Shown piece after piece: positions 37,144 through 46,196 of a stretch of DNA of 60,962 bases. The position numbers and the translations under genes are program-made. The stretch is taken from the NCBI GenBank assembly GCA_947472735.1, contig CANJBY010000010.1, positions 1-60,962 on the forward strand, written 5' to 3'. The notes beneath the pieces are model-generated. The model ran no database searches. It was not told the origin of the DNA and saw nothing but the letters and a program-made list of their open reading frames with translations. This DNA comes from Sphingomonadaceae bacterium (GTDB taxonomy: Bacteria > Pseudomonadota > Alphaproteobacteria > Sphingomonadales > Sphingomonadaceae). Positions within the stretch are counted from its first letter, which is position 1. Every line of letters starts with the position of its first letter.

Positions 37144-37833
37144 GTGAAGCAATTCGGAATAAGGCGAGCACTGTTGGTGGCGGGAACCGGCGTGGCGCTG
37201 GCTCTGCTGGCGTCGTGCGGCCCGAAGGAGCTTCCCCCGCCACCGCCTCCACCGCCACCACCCCCGCCGGTCGTGGTCATTCCGCCCAAGCCCTATCCGC
37301 CAAGCGGTGCGTCGCGCGACCTGCCGGTTCCGCCCGTAGGCACCGACGGGCTGTTCCAGAGCGTAAATCGCAATATCACTCCCGCACAGACCATCTGGAA
37401 CCTGCGCTCGGCCTACAACGTCGCCGCGCTGAACTGCGCCCTGCCCGAGCGGGACGAGATCACGGCCAATTACCGTACCTATCTGCGGCGCCATGCGCGC
37501 GCGCTGACCAGTGCGAACCGCAAGGTCGATGCCGAGTTCAAGGGGCTATATGGCACCGGCTTCGTCGCCCAGCGCGAGGAGTACATGACCCACGTGTACA
37601 ACCACTTCGCGCTACCTCCGGTGATGGGCGAGTTCTGCCGCGCGGTGCTGGCGATCAGCCGCGACGAAAAGCTCATCAAGACCACCGAGCTCGAAGCATT
37701 TTCCGCTCGCAGCTTGCCGAATGTGGAGATCGTCTATGACGATTTCTTCCATCGCTACGCCAAATACCGCGCCGATCTTGCCGATTGGGAAGCTCGCTGG
37801 GGCACCAGCGCGCCGATCCAGGTCACGCGTTGA
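37144..37833 (+). CDS. Proline-rich lipoprotein of unknown function
   Basis: A 229-residue putative lipoprotein. A basic N terminus and hydrophobic segment end in the lipobox LLASC, with Cys as the lipidated residue, followed by a run of 12 prolines and [11 protein letters not shown]. The remaining soluble domain (about 150 residues, with two cysteines) is not recognised by me, although the type is common in sphingomonads. GTG 37144 is preferred because GGAAGG lies ahead; GTG 37117 would add nine residues. The proline run probably spans part of the cell wall. Confidence 0.78.
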   Translation: MKQFGIRRALLVAGTGVALALLASCGPKELPPPPPPPPPPPPVVVIPPKPYPPSGASRDLPVPPVGTDGLFQSVNRNITPAQTIWNLRSAYNVAALNCALPERDEITANYRTYLRRHARALTSANRKVDAEFKGLYGTGFVAQREEYMTHVYNHFALPPVMGEFCRAVLAISRDEKLIKTTELEAFSARSLPNVEIVYDDFFHRYAKYRADLADWEARWGTSAPIQVTR

Positions 37834-37923
37834 GGCATTATTTTCCTCTTTCAAGCGAGAGGCCTGTTCGCTAAGGGAGCCGCTCCCGCGGGAGGCCAAC
37901 CTTTCGCGTGACTGCACTGGAAC

Positions 37924-37999
<76 letters not shown>

Positions 38000-38096
38000 G
38001 TGTCGTTCGGGCCGGGACTGGTCCACGCCGGGCTGCATATGGCGGCCTCCTGCGCTTCCGGTGCTCACGTTCTTCAACTCGCTCCGCTGTCCAAGC

Positions 38097-38120
38097 CCGC
38101 TCAGCGTAAGCTTGTCAAAG
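38097..38120. repeat. Degenerate arm of the palindromic element
   Basis: CCGCTCAGCGTAAGC followed by TTGTCAAAG resembles one arm of the element seen at 7202, 25463 and 27007, with a few changes. No clear partner arm was found, so this is probably an old decayed copy between the tRNA and obgE. Confidence 0.55.
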
Positions 38121-38162
38121 GCGGTGCGCGACATTCGCCTCACATTCGGCTAGAACTTACCC

Positions 38163-39215
38163 ATGCATTTTCTCGACCAAGCCAAGATCTACATCAAGTC
38201 CGGCGGCGGCGGTCCCGGCGCCGTGTCGTTCCGGCGCGAGAAGTACGTGGAATATGGCGGACCGGACGGCGGTGACGGCGGGCGCGGGGGCGACATCATT
38301 TTCGAGGCGGTCGCTGGTCTCAACACGCTGATCGACTTCCGCTACACCCAGCATTTCAAGGCCCAGCGCGGCATACCCGGGATGGGCAAGAACCGCACCG
38401 GCGCGGCCGGCAAGGATCTGGTGATCAAGGTTCCGATCGGCACCCAGGTGCTCGACGACGACCAGGAGACCGTGCTGCTCGACCTGACCGAGGCCGGGCA
38501 GCGGGTTACCCTGCTGGAAGGCGGGCTCGGCGGGCGAGGCAACGCCAGCTACAAGACCAGCACCAACCGCGCCCCGCGCCAGCACCAGCCGGGCATCCCC
38601 GGCGAGGAACTGTGGGTTTGGCTGCGGCTCAAGCTGCTCGCCGATGCCGGGCTGGTCGGCCTGCCCAACGCCGGCAAGTCGACCTTCATCAACCAGGTCA
38701 GCAACACCAAGGCCAAGGTGGGAGACTATGCCTTCACAACGCTGCGCCCGCAGCTTGGCGTGGTGCGCCACAAGAACCGCGAATTCGTGCTGGCCGACAT
38801 CCCGGGGCTGATTGCCGGTGCTGCCGAGGGCGCCGGGGTGGGCGACCGTTTTCTTGGCCATATCGAGCGCTGCCGGGTGCTGATCCACCTGATCGACGTC
38901 AACGGCACCGATCCTGCCGAGGCGCTGGAGATCGTCGAAGAGGAATTGGCCGCCTATGGGGCAGGGCTCGAAGACAAGCCGCGCCTGATCGCGCTGAACA
39001 AGATCGACACCGTCGATGCCGAGCTGGTCAAGGCTTTTACTGCCGAACTCAAGGCTGCCGGCGCCAAGAAGGTCTTCCCGATTTCCGGGGCCACGGGCAA
39101 GGGCCTGGACAAGCTGCTTGACGCGGTCATCAGCTACCTTCCGGCGGCCACGATTACCGAACGGCCTGACGGAGAAAAAGAAGAAGCCGACGAAAGGCCG
39201 TGGTCGCCGCTCTGA
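38163..39215 (+). CDS. obgE: Ribosome-associated GTPase Obg
   Basis: A 350-residue GTPase (CgtA/ObgE) that binds the 50S subunit in late assembly and links growth to ppGpp. The glycine-rich Obg fold (IKSGGGGPGAVSFRREK, DGGDGGRGGD) fills residues 1-158; then come G1 GLPNAGKSTFI, switch I with TTLRPQLG, DIPGLI and NKID. The C terminus is short and charged, without an OCT domain. The gene is followed 43 bp later by proB, an order also seen in other proteobacteria. Confidence 0.97.
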   Translation: MHFLDQAKIYIKSGGGGPGAVSFRREKYVEYGGPDGGDGGRGGDIIFEAVAGLNTLIDFRYTQHFKAQRGIPGMGKNRTGAAGKDLVIKVPIGTQVLDDDQETVLLDLTEAGQRVTLLEGGLGGRGNASYKTSTNRAPRQHQPGIPGEELWVWLRLKLLADAGLVGLPNAGKSTFINQVSNTKAKVGDYAFTTLRPQLGVVRHKNREFVLADIPGLIAGAAEGAGVGDRFLGHIERCRVLIHLIDVNGTDPAEALEIVEEELAAYGAGLEDKPRLIALNKIDTVDAELVKAFTAELKAAGAKKVFPISGATGKGLDKLLDAVISYLPAATITERPDGEKEEADERPWSPL

Positions 39216-39258
39216 CCGCATGGTTGCATTGCGCACAGTTTGCCTTAATTCCGCGCCA

Positions 39259-40389
39259 ATGCAGATTGCCAGACTTTCCGACCTTGCGGATCCGCACGCC
39301 TGTCCCCGCCTTGTCGTCAAGGTCGGTTCCTCGCTGCTGGTCGGACATGATGGGCCGAGGCACGCCTGGCTGACGGGGCTGGTGGCGGAGATCGCCGCGG
39401 CCCGGGCGCGGGGGCAGGAAGTTATCATCGTCTCCTCCGGCGCGATCGCCTTGGGCGCCTCGCGGCTCGGGTTCGATAAAGGCGGCCGCGGGAGCCTTGC
39501 CGATGCGCAAGCCGCCGCCTCGGTCGGTCAGATCGCGCTCTCGGCGCTGTGGGCCGGGTTGCTGGAAGCCCACGGGCTGGTTGCTGCGCAACTGCTGCTG
39601 ACGCTGGAAGACCTCGAAGATCGCCGCCGTTACCTCAATGCCACCGCCACGCTCACCCGCTTGCTTGATGCGGGCGCCGTGCCGGTGATCAATGAGAATG
39701 ACAGCGTCGCGACGCAGGAAATCCGCTTCGGCGACAACGACCGGCTGGCGGCGCGGGTGGCGCAGGCGGCACGGGCGCAAGCCGTGTTGCTGCTGTCCGA
39801 TGTCGACGGTCTTTACGATCGCAATCCCAGAGACCCGGCCGCGAAGCTCATGCCCGAGGTTCACGGCGTCACCGCTGAAATTCACGCCATGGCCACCGGA
39901 GAAAGCGCCTCGGGCATGGGCTCGGGCGGGATGACGTCCAAGCTGCAGGCCGCGGAGATCGCCGAACGGGCAGGAATTGCGCTGGTGATTGCCAATGGCA
40001 CTCCGGATGCACCGATCGCGCGGGCGCTGGACCAGGGCGTCGGGACATTGTTCCTGCCCCGCCGCAAGGCCGGTGCCCGCAAGGCCTGGCTGGGCGGCCG
40101 GCTGCGGCTCAAGGGTGCTTTGGTGGTCGATAGGGGTGCGGCGCAGGCGCTGCAGAAAGGCTCGAGCCTGCTGGCGAAGGGCATCGCCGCGGTCGAAGGC
40201 GATTTCCAGCGCGGCGATGCTTTGGCCATTCGCGATGCGACGGGAACCACGCTGGCGCACGGCCTGTCGGAATACGATGCCGACGAGTGCCGCCGGCTGA
40301 TCGGCACCCATTCGAACGAGCAGGCCGCGATCCTGGGCTATGCCCCGCGCTCTGCCATGGTGCACCGCGACCAGCTGGTCCTGCTGTGA
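39259..40389 (+). CDS. proB: Glutamate 5-kinase
   Basis: A 376-residue enzyme that phosphorylates glutamate, the first and feedback-controlled step of proline synthesis. The amino-acid kinase domain has VVKVGSSLL and VSSGAIALGASRLG, then NENDSVATQEIRFGDND and GMGSGGMTSKL; the C-terminal PUA domain spans about residues 285-376. The start is ATG 39259; an in-frame ATG at 39220 is possible. The stop overlaps the GTG of the epimerase gene. Confidence 0.96.
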   Translation: MQIARLSDLADPHACPRLVVKVGSSLLVGHDGPRHAWLTGLVAEIAAARARGQEVIIVSSGAIALGASRLGFDKGGRGSLADAQAAASVGQIALSALWAGLLEAHGLVAAQLLLTLEDLEDRRRYLNATATLTRLLDAGAVPVINENDSVATQEIRFGDNDRLAARVAQAARAQAVLLLSDVDGLYDRNPRDPAAKLMPEVHGVTAEIHAMATGESASGMGSGGMTSKLQAAEIAERAGIALVIANGTPDAPIARALDQGVGTLFLPRRKAGARKAWLGGRLRLKGALVVDRGAAQALQKGSSLLAKGIAAVEGDFQRGDALAIRDATGTTLAHGLSEYDADECRRLIGTHSNEQAAILGYAPRSAMVHRDQLVLL

Positions 40390-41297
40390 CCCTGGCGATC
40401 ACCGGTGCAACCGGGTTCGTTGGCCAGACCCTGCTTGACCGGGCGATCGCCGATGGCACCGAAGTGCGGGCGCTGGCACGGCGCGATCAGGATGCCCGGC
40501 CCGGCGTCAGCTGGCTGGCGGGCGACCTCAATGACCGCCCGGCGTTGATGCGGCTCGTGCGCGGTGCCGAAGCGGTAATTCACGTCGCCGGGGTGGTGAA
40601 CGCGCCTGACCCAGAGGGTTTCGAGCTCGGCAATGCCATAGGCACGCTCAACCTGATCGAGGCGGCCAAGACGGCGGGCGTGGGCCGCCTGATCTTCGTG
40701 TCATCGCTGTCCGCCCGCGAGCCGGGGCTGTCAGCTTACGGCGCGTCCAAGGCGCGGGCGGAGAAGCTGGTCATGGCCAGTGGGCTCGATTGGACCATCG
40801 TTCGACCGCCGGGAGTCTACGGCCCGCGCGACAAGGATATCTTCGAGATGTTCCGCATGGCCAGGTGGGGCGTGATGCCGATGCCCGCCAGCGCCGGCCG
40901 CGCGAGTTACATCCATGTCGACGACCTTGCCCGCTTGCTGCTCGCGCTGGTCCCTGGCGGCGAAGAGCTGTCTTACCGCATCTTCGAGCCTGACGACGGC
41001 CGCGAAGGGGGCTGGCCGCACGGGGAATTTGCCCGGGCGATCGGCTCGGCGATGGGGCGGCGGCCGCTGGTCGCGCATTTGCCGGGTGCTTTGCTGGGCA
41101 TAGCGGCGCGGCTGGATCGTTCGGTTCGGGGCGCGAAAGCCAAACTGACGCCAGACCGGGCCAGCTACATGAGCCATCCCGACTGGGCGGTCAGTGAAGG
41201 GGCGAAAGTGCCAGAAACGGTCTGGACGCCGCAGATCGAAACCCGCGCAGGACTGGCCGCAACGGCGCAGTGGTACCGAGAAGCGGGCTGGCTCTAG
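40386..41297 (+). CDS. NAD-dependent epimerase/dehydratase family protein
   Basis: A 303-residue extended SDR of unknown substrate. Rossmann motif ITGATGFVGQT at residues 4-14, the SAYGASK catalytic Tyr-Lys, and VRPPGVYGPRD. The GTG at 40386 overlaps the proB stop (GTGA), so it is co-transcribed with obgE-proB. Similar proteins are described as nucleoside-diphosphate-sugar epimerases or complex I assembly-like proteins, without proof here. It converges on cysH with no bases between the two 3' ends. Confidence 0.85.
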   Translation: MTLAITGATGFVGQTLLDRAIADGTEVRALARRDQDARPGVSWLAGDLNDRPALMRLVRGAEAVIHVAGVVNAPDPEGFELGNAIGTLNLIEAAKTAGVGRLIFVSSLSAREPGLSAYGASKARAEKLVMASGLDWTIVRPPGVYGPRDKDIFEMFRMARWGVMPMPASAGRASYIHVDDLARLLLALVPGGEELSYRIFEPDDGREGGWPHGEFARAIGSAMGRRPLVAHLPGALLGIAARLDRSVRGAKAKLTPDRASYMSHPDWAVSEGAKVPETVWTPQIETRAGLAATAQWYREAGWL

Positions 41298-42104
41298 TCA
41301 GAAGACCGGGTCAAATCCGGGCGGCAATTCGCCTTCGCCGCCATCCTGGCCCGGCACGTGAATGCCGCATTCGGTCTTGTCCCAGCCTTTCCAGCGGCCC
41401 GAGCGGGGGTCTTCGCCGGGAGCGACCTTGCTGGTGCAGGGCGAGCAGCCGATCGACGGATAGCCTTCCGCGACCAGCGGGTGCGGGGGCAGTTCGTTCT
41501 CGGCGATGTAGGCAGCGAGGCGATCGCTGTTCCAGTCCGCCAGCGGGTTGACCTTGAGGCGGCCCTGCGCGTCTGTCTTGTCGATCTCGAAGCGGGGCAG
41601 ACCGGCGCGGGTGGCAGACTGGAAGCCTTTGCGTCCGGTGATCGTCGCATCGAAGCCGAGCAGAGCCTTGGCCAGCGGCTGGACCTTGCGGATATCGCAG
41701 CAGCCGTCCGGATCGTAGCTCCAGCGCAGCCCGCTTTCGTCCTTCGCCGCCAACAACGCGGGATCGGGAATGAGATTGCGAAGGTCCGTCAGGCCCAGCC
41801 GTTCGACCAGCTGGTCGCGGTAGGCCAGGGTCTCGGGAAAGTGCTTGCCGGTCTCGAGGAACAGCACTGGTGTGGCGGGGTCAATCAGCGCCACCAGGTG
41901 CAGCAGCACCGCGCTTTCCGCGCCGAAGCTGGACACCACGGTAATATCCCCGGCCAGCCGGTCGCGCAGTACCCCGGTCAGGAGTTCAAGCGTGTCGCTG
42001 CCCTGAAACATGCGGTTAAGCCGGATCGCATCGGCCTCGCTGAAGCGAGGGCCGGTGTTGATCCGGTCCACCGTCCGGTCCTGGGCGCGCGGCACGTTAG
42101 CCAT
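41298..42104 (-). CDS. cysH: Phosphoadenylyl/adenylyl-sulfate reductase
   Basis: A 268-residue thioredoxin-dependent reductase that turns activated sulfate into sulfite. The presence of the CC pair (DGCCDIRK) and the CxxC pair (GCSPCT) indicates a [4Fe-4S] cluster, so the substrate is probably APS rather than PAPS. The C-terminal ECGIHV holds the catalytic Cys. The start is ATG 42104, overlapping the DUF934 gene by 8 bp. It is the last gene of the sulfate-assimilation operon; no sulfate adenylyltransferase is in the window. Confidence 0.93.
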   Translation of the reverse strand: MANVPRAQDRTVDRINTGPRFSEADAIRLNRMFQGSDTLELLTGVLRDRLAGDITVVSSFGAESAVLLHLVALIDPATPVLFLETGKHFPETLAYRDQLVERLGLTDLRNLIPDPALLAAKDESGLRWSYDPDGCCDIRKVQPLAKALLGFDATITGRKGFQSATRAGLPRFEIDKTDAQGRLKVNPLADWNSDRLAAYIAENELPPHPLVAEGYPSIGCSPCTSKVAPGEDPRSGRWKGWDKTECGIHVPGQDGGEGELPPGFDPVF

Positions 42105-42525
42105 GCCGCAGTTTCCAGATCGGAGTGCGATCATCCGTCGTGGCCTGATAGACTTCGGGCCATGTGGCAAAGGCTCGCTCGGTGTGTGCCGGGTCGAGCG
42201 GATGTTCCGGCGCGAAGGCGTCAAACCCGCAGCGGCGCATGGCGTGGAGCTGATCGACCGCGACATCGCCCACGGCGCGCAGTTCGCCGGTATAGCCCGC
42301 CTCGCGCAGGATCCGCGCCGCGGAATAGCCGCGCCCGTCGCCAAACGAGGGGAAGTTCACCTCGACCAGGCGTATCCGCTCCAGATGAGGGAGCAGGTCG
42401 CGGGCATCATCGCCCGGCTCGATCCGCACGGCGGCGGCGTTGGTCTGATCGCCGAAAGCGTCGACGGTGACGGCCGGATCGGCCACCGCGTCATCGTCGC
42501 GGAAACGCAGCTGCACCTCAACCAT
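42097..42525 (-). CDS. DUF934 protein of the sulfite-reduction operon
   Basis: A 142-residue cytoplasmic protein of family DUF934, which is found almost only between sulfite reductase and cysH genes; its role is unknown but probably lies in sulfite reduction. Family patterns are seen in IRLVEVNFPSFGDGRGYS and ILREAGYTGELRAVGDVAVDQ. The ATG at 42525 overlaps the cysI stop, and its own stop overlaps cysH, each by 8 bp. Confidence 0.85.
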   Translation of the reverse strand: MVEVQLRFRDDDAVADPAVTVDAFGDQTNAAAVRIEPGDDARDLLPHLERIRLVEVNFPSFGDGRGYSAARILREAGYTGELRAVGDVAVDQLHAMRRCGFDAFAPEHPLDPAHTERAFATWPEVYQATTDDRTPIWKLRHG

Positions 42526-44146
42526 AGATCGCCTCCTTGAACGGGGCCATGCCGACACGGCGATAGGTGTCGAGGAAGCGTTCCTCGCCCTGCTTGTTGG
42601 CCAGATAGACTTCGGTCGCCTTTTCGATCGCCCCGACGATCCCGTCCTCATCAAAGCCCGGGCCAGTGATCTGGCCAAGCGACGTGTCCGCGCCTTCGCT
42701 TCCGCCGAGCAGAAGCTGGTAGTTCTCGGTGCCCTTCCGGTCGACGCCGAGGATGCCGATGTGGCCAGCGTGATGATGGCCGCAAGCGTTGATGCAGCCC
42801 GAGATCTTGAGCTTGAGCTCGCCGATTTCGGCCTCGCGCCCGGCAAAGCGCTCGGAAATCTTCTGCGCTACCGGGATCGAGCGGGCATTGGCGAGGCTGC
42901 AATAGTCCAGCCCCGGACACGCAATGATATCGCCGATGGTATCGAGGTTGGCGGTCGACAGGCCGGCTTCGTCCAGCTTGGTCCACAGCGCGTAGAGATC
43001 CGCCTTGCGGACATGCGGCAGCACGATGTTCTGGGCATGAGTCACGCGCAGCTCGTCAAAGGAGTATTCCTTCGCGAGATCGGCCATCAGCCGGATCTGG
43101 TCGGCCGTGGCATCGCCGGGGATGCCGCCGACCGGCTTGAGGCTGATCGTGACGATGGCATAGCCCGGCACGCGGTGCGCGGCAGTGTTGCGATCGACCC
43201 ACACCGCGAAATCGGGGTCGGAGCGGTCGACGCTGTCGGGCAGGCCGGTCTCGAATGCCGGATCGGCAAACTGCACCTTGATCCGCTCCAGCTCCGCCAG
43301 CGGCGGTTCGATGCCCTGGCTCAGCAGGTGGGCGAACTCGGCCTCGACCTGGCGTGTGTATTCGTCCTTGCCCAGCTCGTGGACCAGGATCTTGATCCGC
43401 GCCTTGTACTTGTTGTCGCGGCGGCCATAGCGATTGTAGACGCGCAGGCAGGCCTCGGAATAGGTGATCAGCTGATCGAGCGGGACGAAGGCGTTGATGC
43501 AGGGCGCGATCATCGGGGTACGGCCCATGCCGCCGCCGACGTAGAACGCCGCGCCGATTTCGCCCTGTTCGTTCCGCACGATCTCGATGCCGATGTCGTG
43601 CAGTCGCATCGCCGCACGGTCGGTGGCGGAAGCGATCACCGCGATCTTGAACTTGCGCGGCAGGTAGCTGAACTCCGGATGGAAGCTCGACCACTGGCGC
43701 AGCAACTCCGCATAGGGGCGCGGATCAATCAGTTCGTCGGCGGTGGCGCCGGCGTACTGGTCCGAACTGATGTTGCGGATGCAGTTGCCGCTGGTCTGGA
43801 TGGCATGCATCTCGACCTTGGCGAGGTCGGCGAGGATGTCGGGCGCGTCTTCCAGCTTGATCCAGTTGTACTGGATGTTCTGCCGGGTGGTGAAGTGGCC
43901 ATATCCGCGGTCATATTTGTCCGCGATGTCGCCCAGCACCCGCATCTGCGCGGAACTGAGCGTGCCATAAGGCACGGCGACGCGCAGCATGTAGGCATGG
44001 AGCTGCAGGTAGAGGCCGTTCATCAGCCGCAGCGGGCGGAACTTGTCCTCTGGCAGCGTGCCGTCCAGCCGGCGGCGGACCTGGTCGCGGAATTCCGCGA
44101 CGCGCGCATCGACCATGGCCTGGTCGTATTGGTCATACTTGTACAT
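42518..44146 (-). CDS. cysI: Nitrite/sulfite reductase hemoprotein (assimilatory sulfite reductase)
   Basis: A 542-residue siroheme and [4Fe-4S] enzyme that reduces sulfite to sulfide. The cluster and siroheme cysteines are seen in CPGLDYC and GCINACGHHHAGHIG. Two ferredoxin-like half-domains alternate with the siroheme domains. The context (cysH, DUF934, cobA for siroheme synthesis) supports sulfite over nitrite as substrate. There is no flavoprotein CysJ next to it, so the electron donor may be a ferredoxin. The start is ATG 44146, sharing one base with the DUF2849 stop. Confidence 0.93.
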   Translation of the reverse strand: MYKYDQYDQAMVDARVAEFRDQVRRRLDGTLPEDKFRPLRLMNGLYLQLHAYMLRVAVPYGTLSSAQMRVLGDIADKYDRGYGHFTTRQNIQYNWIKLEDAPDILADLAKVEMHAIQTSGNCIRNISSDQYAGATADELIDPRPYAELLRQWSSFHPEFSYLPRKFKIAVIASATDRAAMRLHDIGIEIVRNEQGEIGAAFYVGGGMGRTPMIAPCINAFVPLDQLITYSEACLRVYNRYGRRDNKYKARIKILVHELGKDEYTRQVEAEFAHLLSQGIEPPLAELERIKVQFADPAFETGLPDSVDRSDPDFAVWVDRNTAAHRVPGYAIVTISLKPVGGIPGDATADQIRLMADLAKEYSFDELRVTHAQNIVLPHVRKADLYALWTKLDEAGLSTANLDTIGDIIACPGLDYCSLANARSIPVAQKISERFAGREAEIGELKLKISGCINACGHHHAGHIGILGVDRKGTENYQLLLGGSEGADTSLGQITGPGFDEDGIVGAIEKATEVYLANKQGEERFLDTYRRVGMAPFKEAIYG

Positions 44147-44442
44147 CAGATCACCCAGTTGCCGGCGGCGGGGTCGGCTGGCTTGAGGGAAAGGTCGAGC
44201 CGAACAGTCGGGCCGACGGCGCGAATGCGGTCCTTGATATGAGCGGGGCGAACGCCATCGGCGGTCTTCTCCGCGTCGATCGCATAGCCGCTGACGACGC
44301 GGCGCGCGGCCTCCTCGCGGGCGAGGATCGTTTCGGCATCCGTGCCCACGTCCACCGCATCCTCGACATGCAGTGACCAGCCGTTGCCGGCCCACCAGGT
44401 CACGGCGCCACTCTTCAAGTCATTTCCCGTCAAAATCTTCAC
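44146..44442 (-). CDS. DUF2849 small protein
   Basis: A 98-residue protein of family DUF2849, regularly found just upstream of cysI in alphaproteobacteria; its function is unknown. It starts at GTG 44442 (VKILTGNDLKSGAVTWW), overlapping the cobA stop by 4 bp. Acidic and soluble, with no membrane segment. Its fixed position suggests a helper role in sulfite reductase function or assembly, which is inference only. Confidence 0.82.
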   Translation of the reverse strand: MKILTGNDLKSGAVTWWAGNGWSLHVEDAVDVGTDAETILAREEAARRVVSGYAIDAEKTADGVRPAHIKDRIRAVGPTVRLDLSLKPADPAAGNWVI

Positions 44443-45227
44443 TTGATTGCCTCCAGCGCCAGTTTGCGCATCGTTTCGTCCTCGCGCGCCGCAACTTCTC
44501 CGATCACGATCAGTGCAGGGCTCTTCACCTTGTTCGTCTCGACGAGCGCGGCCAAGCCCGCCAGCGGCGAGCGCAGCACGCGCATGTCTTGCCGGGTTGC
44601 ATTTTCGATCACCGCCACCGGCACGTCGGGGGACAGCCCGTCCGCTATCAGCTTTTCCGCAATCGCTTCCGACGTCGCGAGCCCCATGTAGATCACCAGT
44701 GTGCGGCCCTTGCCGGCCAGACCGGACCAGTCTTGCTCGGTCAGGCCCTTGCACTGGCCCGCCACGAAGCTGACGATCGAGGCACTGTCGCGGTGCGTGA
44801 GGGGGATTTGCGCTGCCGCCGCCGCGCCCAGCGCCGCGCTGACACCGGGAACCACTTCGACCGGCACTCCCGCAGCGCGGCAAGCTTCCGCCTCCTCGCC
44901 GCCGCGTCCGAACACGAACGGGTCTCCGCCCTTGAGGCGCACCACCTCGGTCCCGACCAGTGCCTCGCGCACCAGCAAGGCGTTGATGTCTTCCTGCTTC
45001 ATGGTGTGGCGTGATCGGCTTTTTGCGACCGACACCATCCGGGCGTTCCTGCTTGCCATTGCGAGGATTGCGGGATCAACCAGACCGTCATGCACGATCA
45101 GCCGCGCGTTCATGACCAGCCGCGATGCCCGCAGGGTCAGCAGGTCCGGGTCGCCGGGACCGGCGCCGACCAGCCAGACCTTGCCCATAGGAGAGCGCGG
45201 GACCGGTGAAGAGGCAGTTGTGCTCAT
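44439..45227 (-). CDS. cobA: Uroporphyrinogen-III C-methyltransferase
   Basis: A 262-residue SAM-dependent enzyme that makes precorrin-2 from uroporphyrinogen III, the branch to siroheme and cobalamin. It shows VGAGPGDPDLLTLRA, RLKGGDPFVFGRGGEE and VVPGVSAAL. It is the single-domain form without the CysG dehydrogenase part, so the later siroheme steps lie elsewhere. Being first in the operon with cysI, it probably supplies siroheme to that enzyme. The start is ATG 45227. Confidence 0.94.
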   Translation of the reverse strand: MSTTASSPVPRSPMGKVWLVGAGPGDPDLLTLRASRLVMNARLIVHDGLVDPAILAMASRNARMVSVAKSRSRHTMKQEDINALLVREALVGTEVVRLKGGDPFVFGRGGEEAEACRAAGVPVEVVPGVSAALGAAAAAQIPLTHRDSASIVSFVAGQCKGLTEQDWSGLAGKGRTLVIYMGLATSEAIAEKLIADGLSPDVPVAVIENATRQDMRVLRSPLAGLAALVETNKVKSPALIVIGEVAAREDETMRKLALEAIK

Positions 45228-45275
45228 GGTGACGGAGATGGGCCTGTGCGGGCATCGATGCCAGCCAGAATGGCT

Positions 45276-46196
45276 TTAGCCCGCCTTAGGTGAACTATCC
45301 CCGCCGGTCGGATGCCCGAGATCGGCCGGCCATTCCTTCACGTGGATGTCGCGCTGCGGGAAGGGCAGACGGACGCCGTTGTCGCGGAACAGCGCCCAGA
45401 TGCGCTTGAGCACGTCGGAGCGGATGTTGCCCACGCCGGCCTCTGGATCGTCGATCCACAACTGGATCTCGAACTGGATTGCGCTCTCGCCGAAAGCACT
45501 GAGCCAGACCGTCGGCAAGGGCCGCTTATGGACCCGTTCGGTCTCCATGGCGGCCTGAAGCATCAGCTTTTCGGCGAGTTCGATGTCGCTCCCGTAAGCG
45601 ATGCCGACCGGGATCCGCAGCCGCACGTCGCGGGTCGAAAACGACCAGTTCTCGACCTGGCTGGTCATCAGCAGCTCGTTGGGGATCAGGTATTCGATCT
45701 GGTCACGCGTGGTGACGGAAACCGCGCGGATGCCGATGCGGTTGACTTGGCCGACAGTGCGCTGCGCCCCGTCCCCGACCGCGATGACATCGCCCGGCTT
45801 GATCGAACGGTCCATCAGCAGGATGATCCCCGAGATCAGATTGCCGAAGGTCTTCTGCAGGCCGAAGCCGATCGCCAGACCCATCGCCCCGGAGAACACG
45901 GCGAGGGCCGAGAGGCTGATGCCCAGAAAGTCGATCGCGGTAAGAACCAGCAGAATCCAGACCGCGATGCCGGCCAGCTTTTCTCCCAGCAATTGCTGCG
46001 TCGGATCAAGCCGGTGCATGCGGCGGAAAAAGCGCCGGGCCACCAGGTTGGCGAGTCGCCCTGCCGCCACCACAGCGATGGCGACGATCACCATCAGCAC
46101 CGCGCGGTACAGCGAGACATGGTACTGGCCTACGTCGAAACCAAAGGAATCGAGCCAGATTGAAAGCTCATGGATGTGTTCGGTCAGTTGCTTCAT
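45276..46196 (-). CDS. mscS: Small-conductance mechanosensitive channel
   Basis: A 306-residue MscS-family channel that releases solutes on osmotic downshock. Three membrane helices lie at about residues 30-48, 72-93 and 98-125, the last one rich in Gly and Ala (AVFSGAMGLAIGFGLQKTFGN) as in the pore-lining TM3. The MscS beta and C-terminal domains follow (KPGDVIAVGD, IPNELLMTSQVENWS). The ATG at 46196 overlaps the metC stop by 4 bp, so the gene is in the sseA-metC-mscS unit. Confidence 0.93.
   Translation of the reverse strand: MKQLTEHIHELSIWLDSFGFDVGQYHVSLYRAVLMVIVAIAVVAAGRLANLVARRFFRRMHRLDPTQQLLGEKLAGIAVWILLVLTAIDFLGISLSALAVFSGAMGLAIGFGLQKTFGNLISGIILLMDRSIKPGDVIAVGDGAQRTVGQVNRIGIRAVSVTTRDQIEYLIPNELLMTSQVENWSFSTRDVRLRIPVGIAYGSDIELAEKLMLQAAMETERVHKRPLPTVWLSAFGESAIQFEIQLWIDDPEAGVGNIRSDVLKRIWALFRDNGVRLPFPQRDIHVKEWPADLGHPTGGDSSPKAG

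Noticed and set aside
37238..37273. Run of 12 prolines suspected as an assembly artefact
   Set aside because: Codons are mixed, the frame continues on both sides, and Pro-rich spacers after a lipobox are common in lipoproteins.
42467..44242. Plus-strand open frame of 591 codons opposite cysI
   Set aside because: The composition is His/Asp/Arg-rich and unlike a folded protein, and the minus strand carries a clear sulfite reductase.
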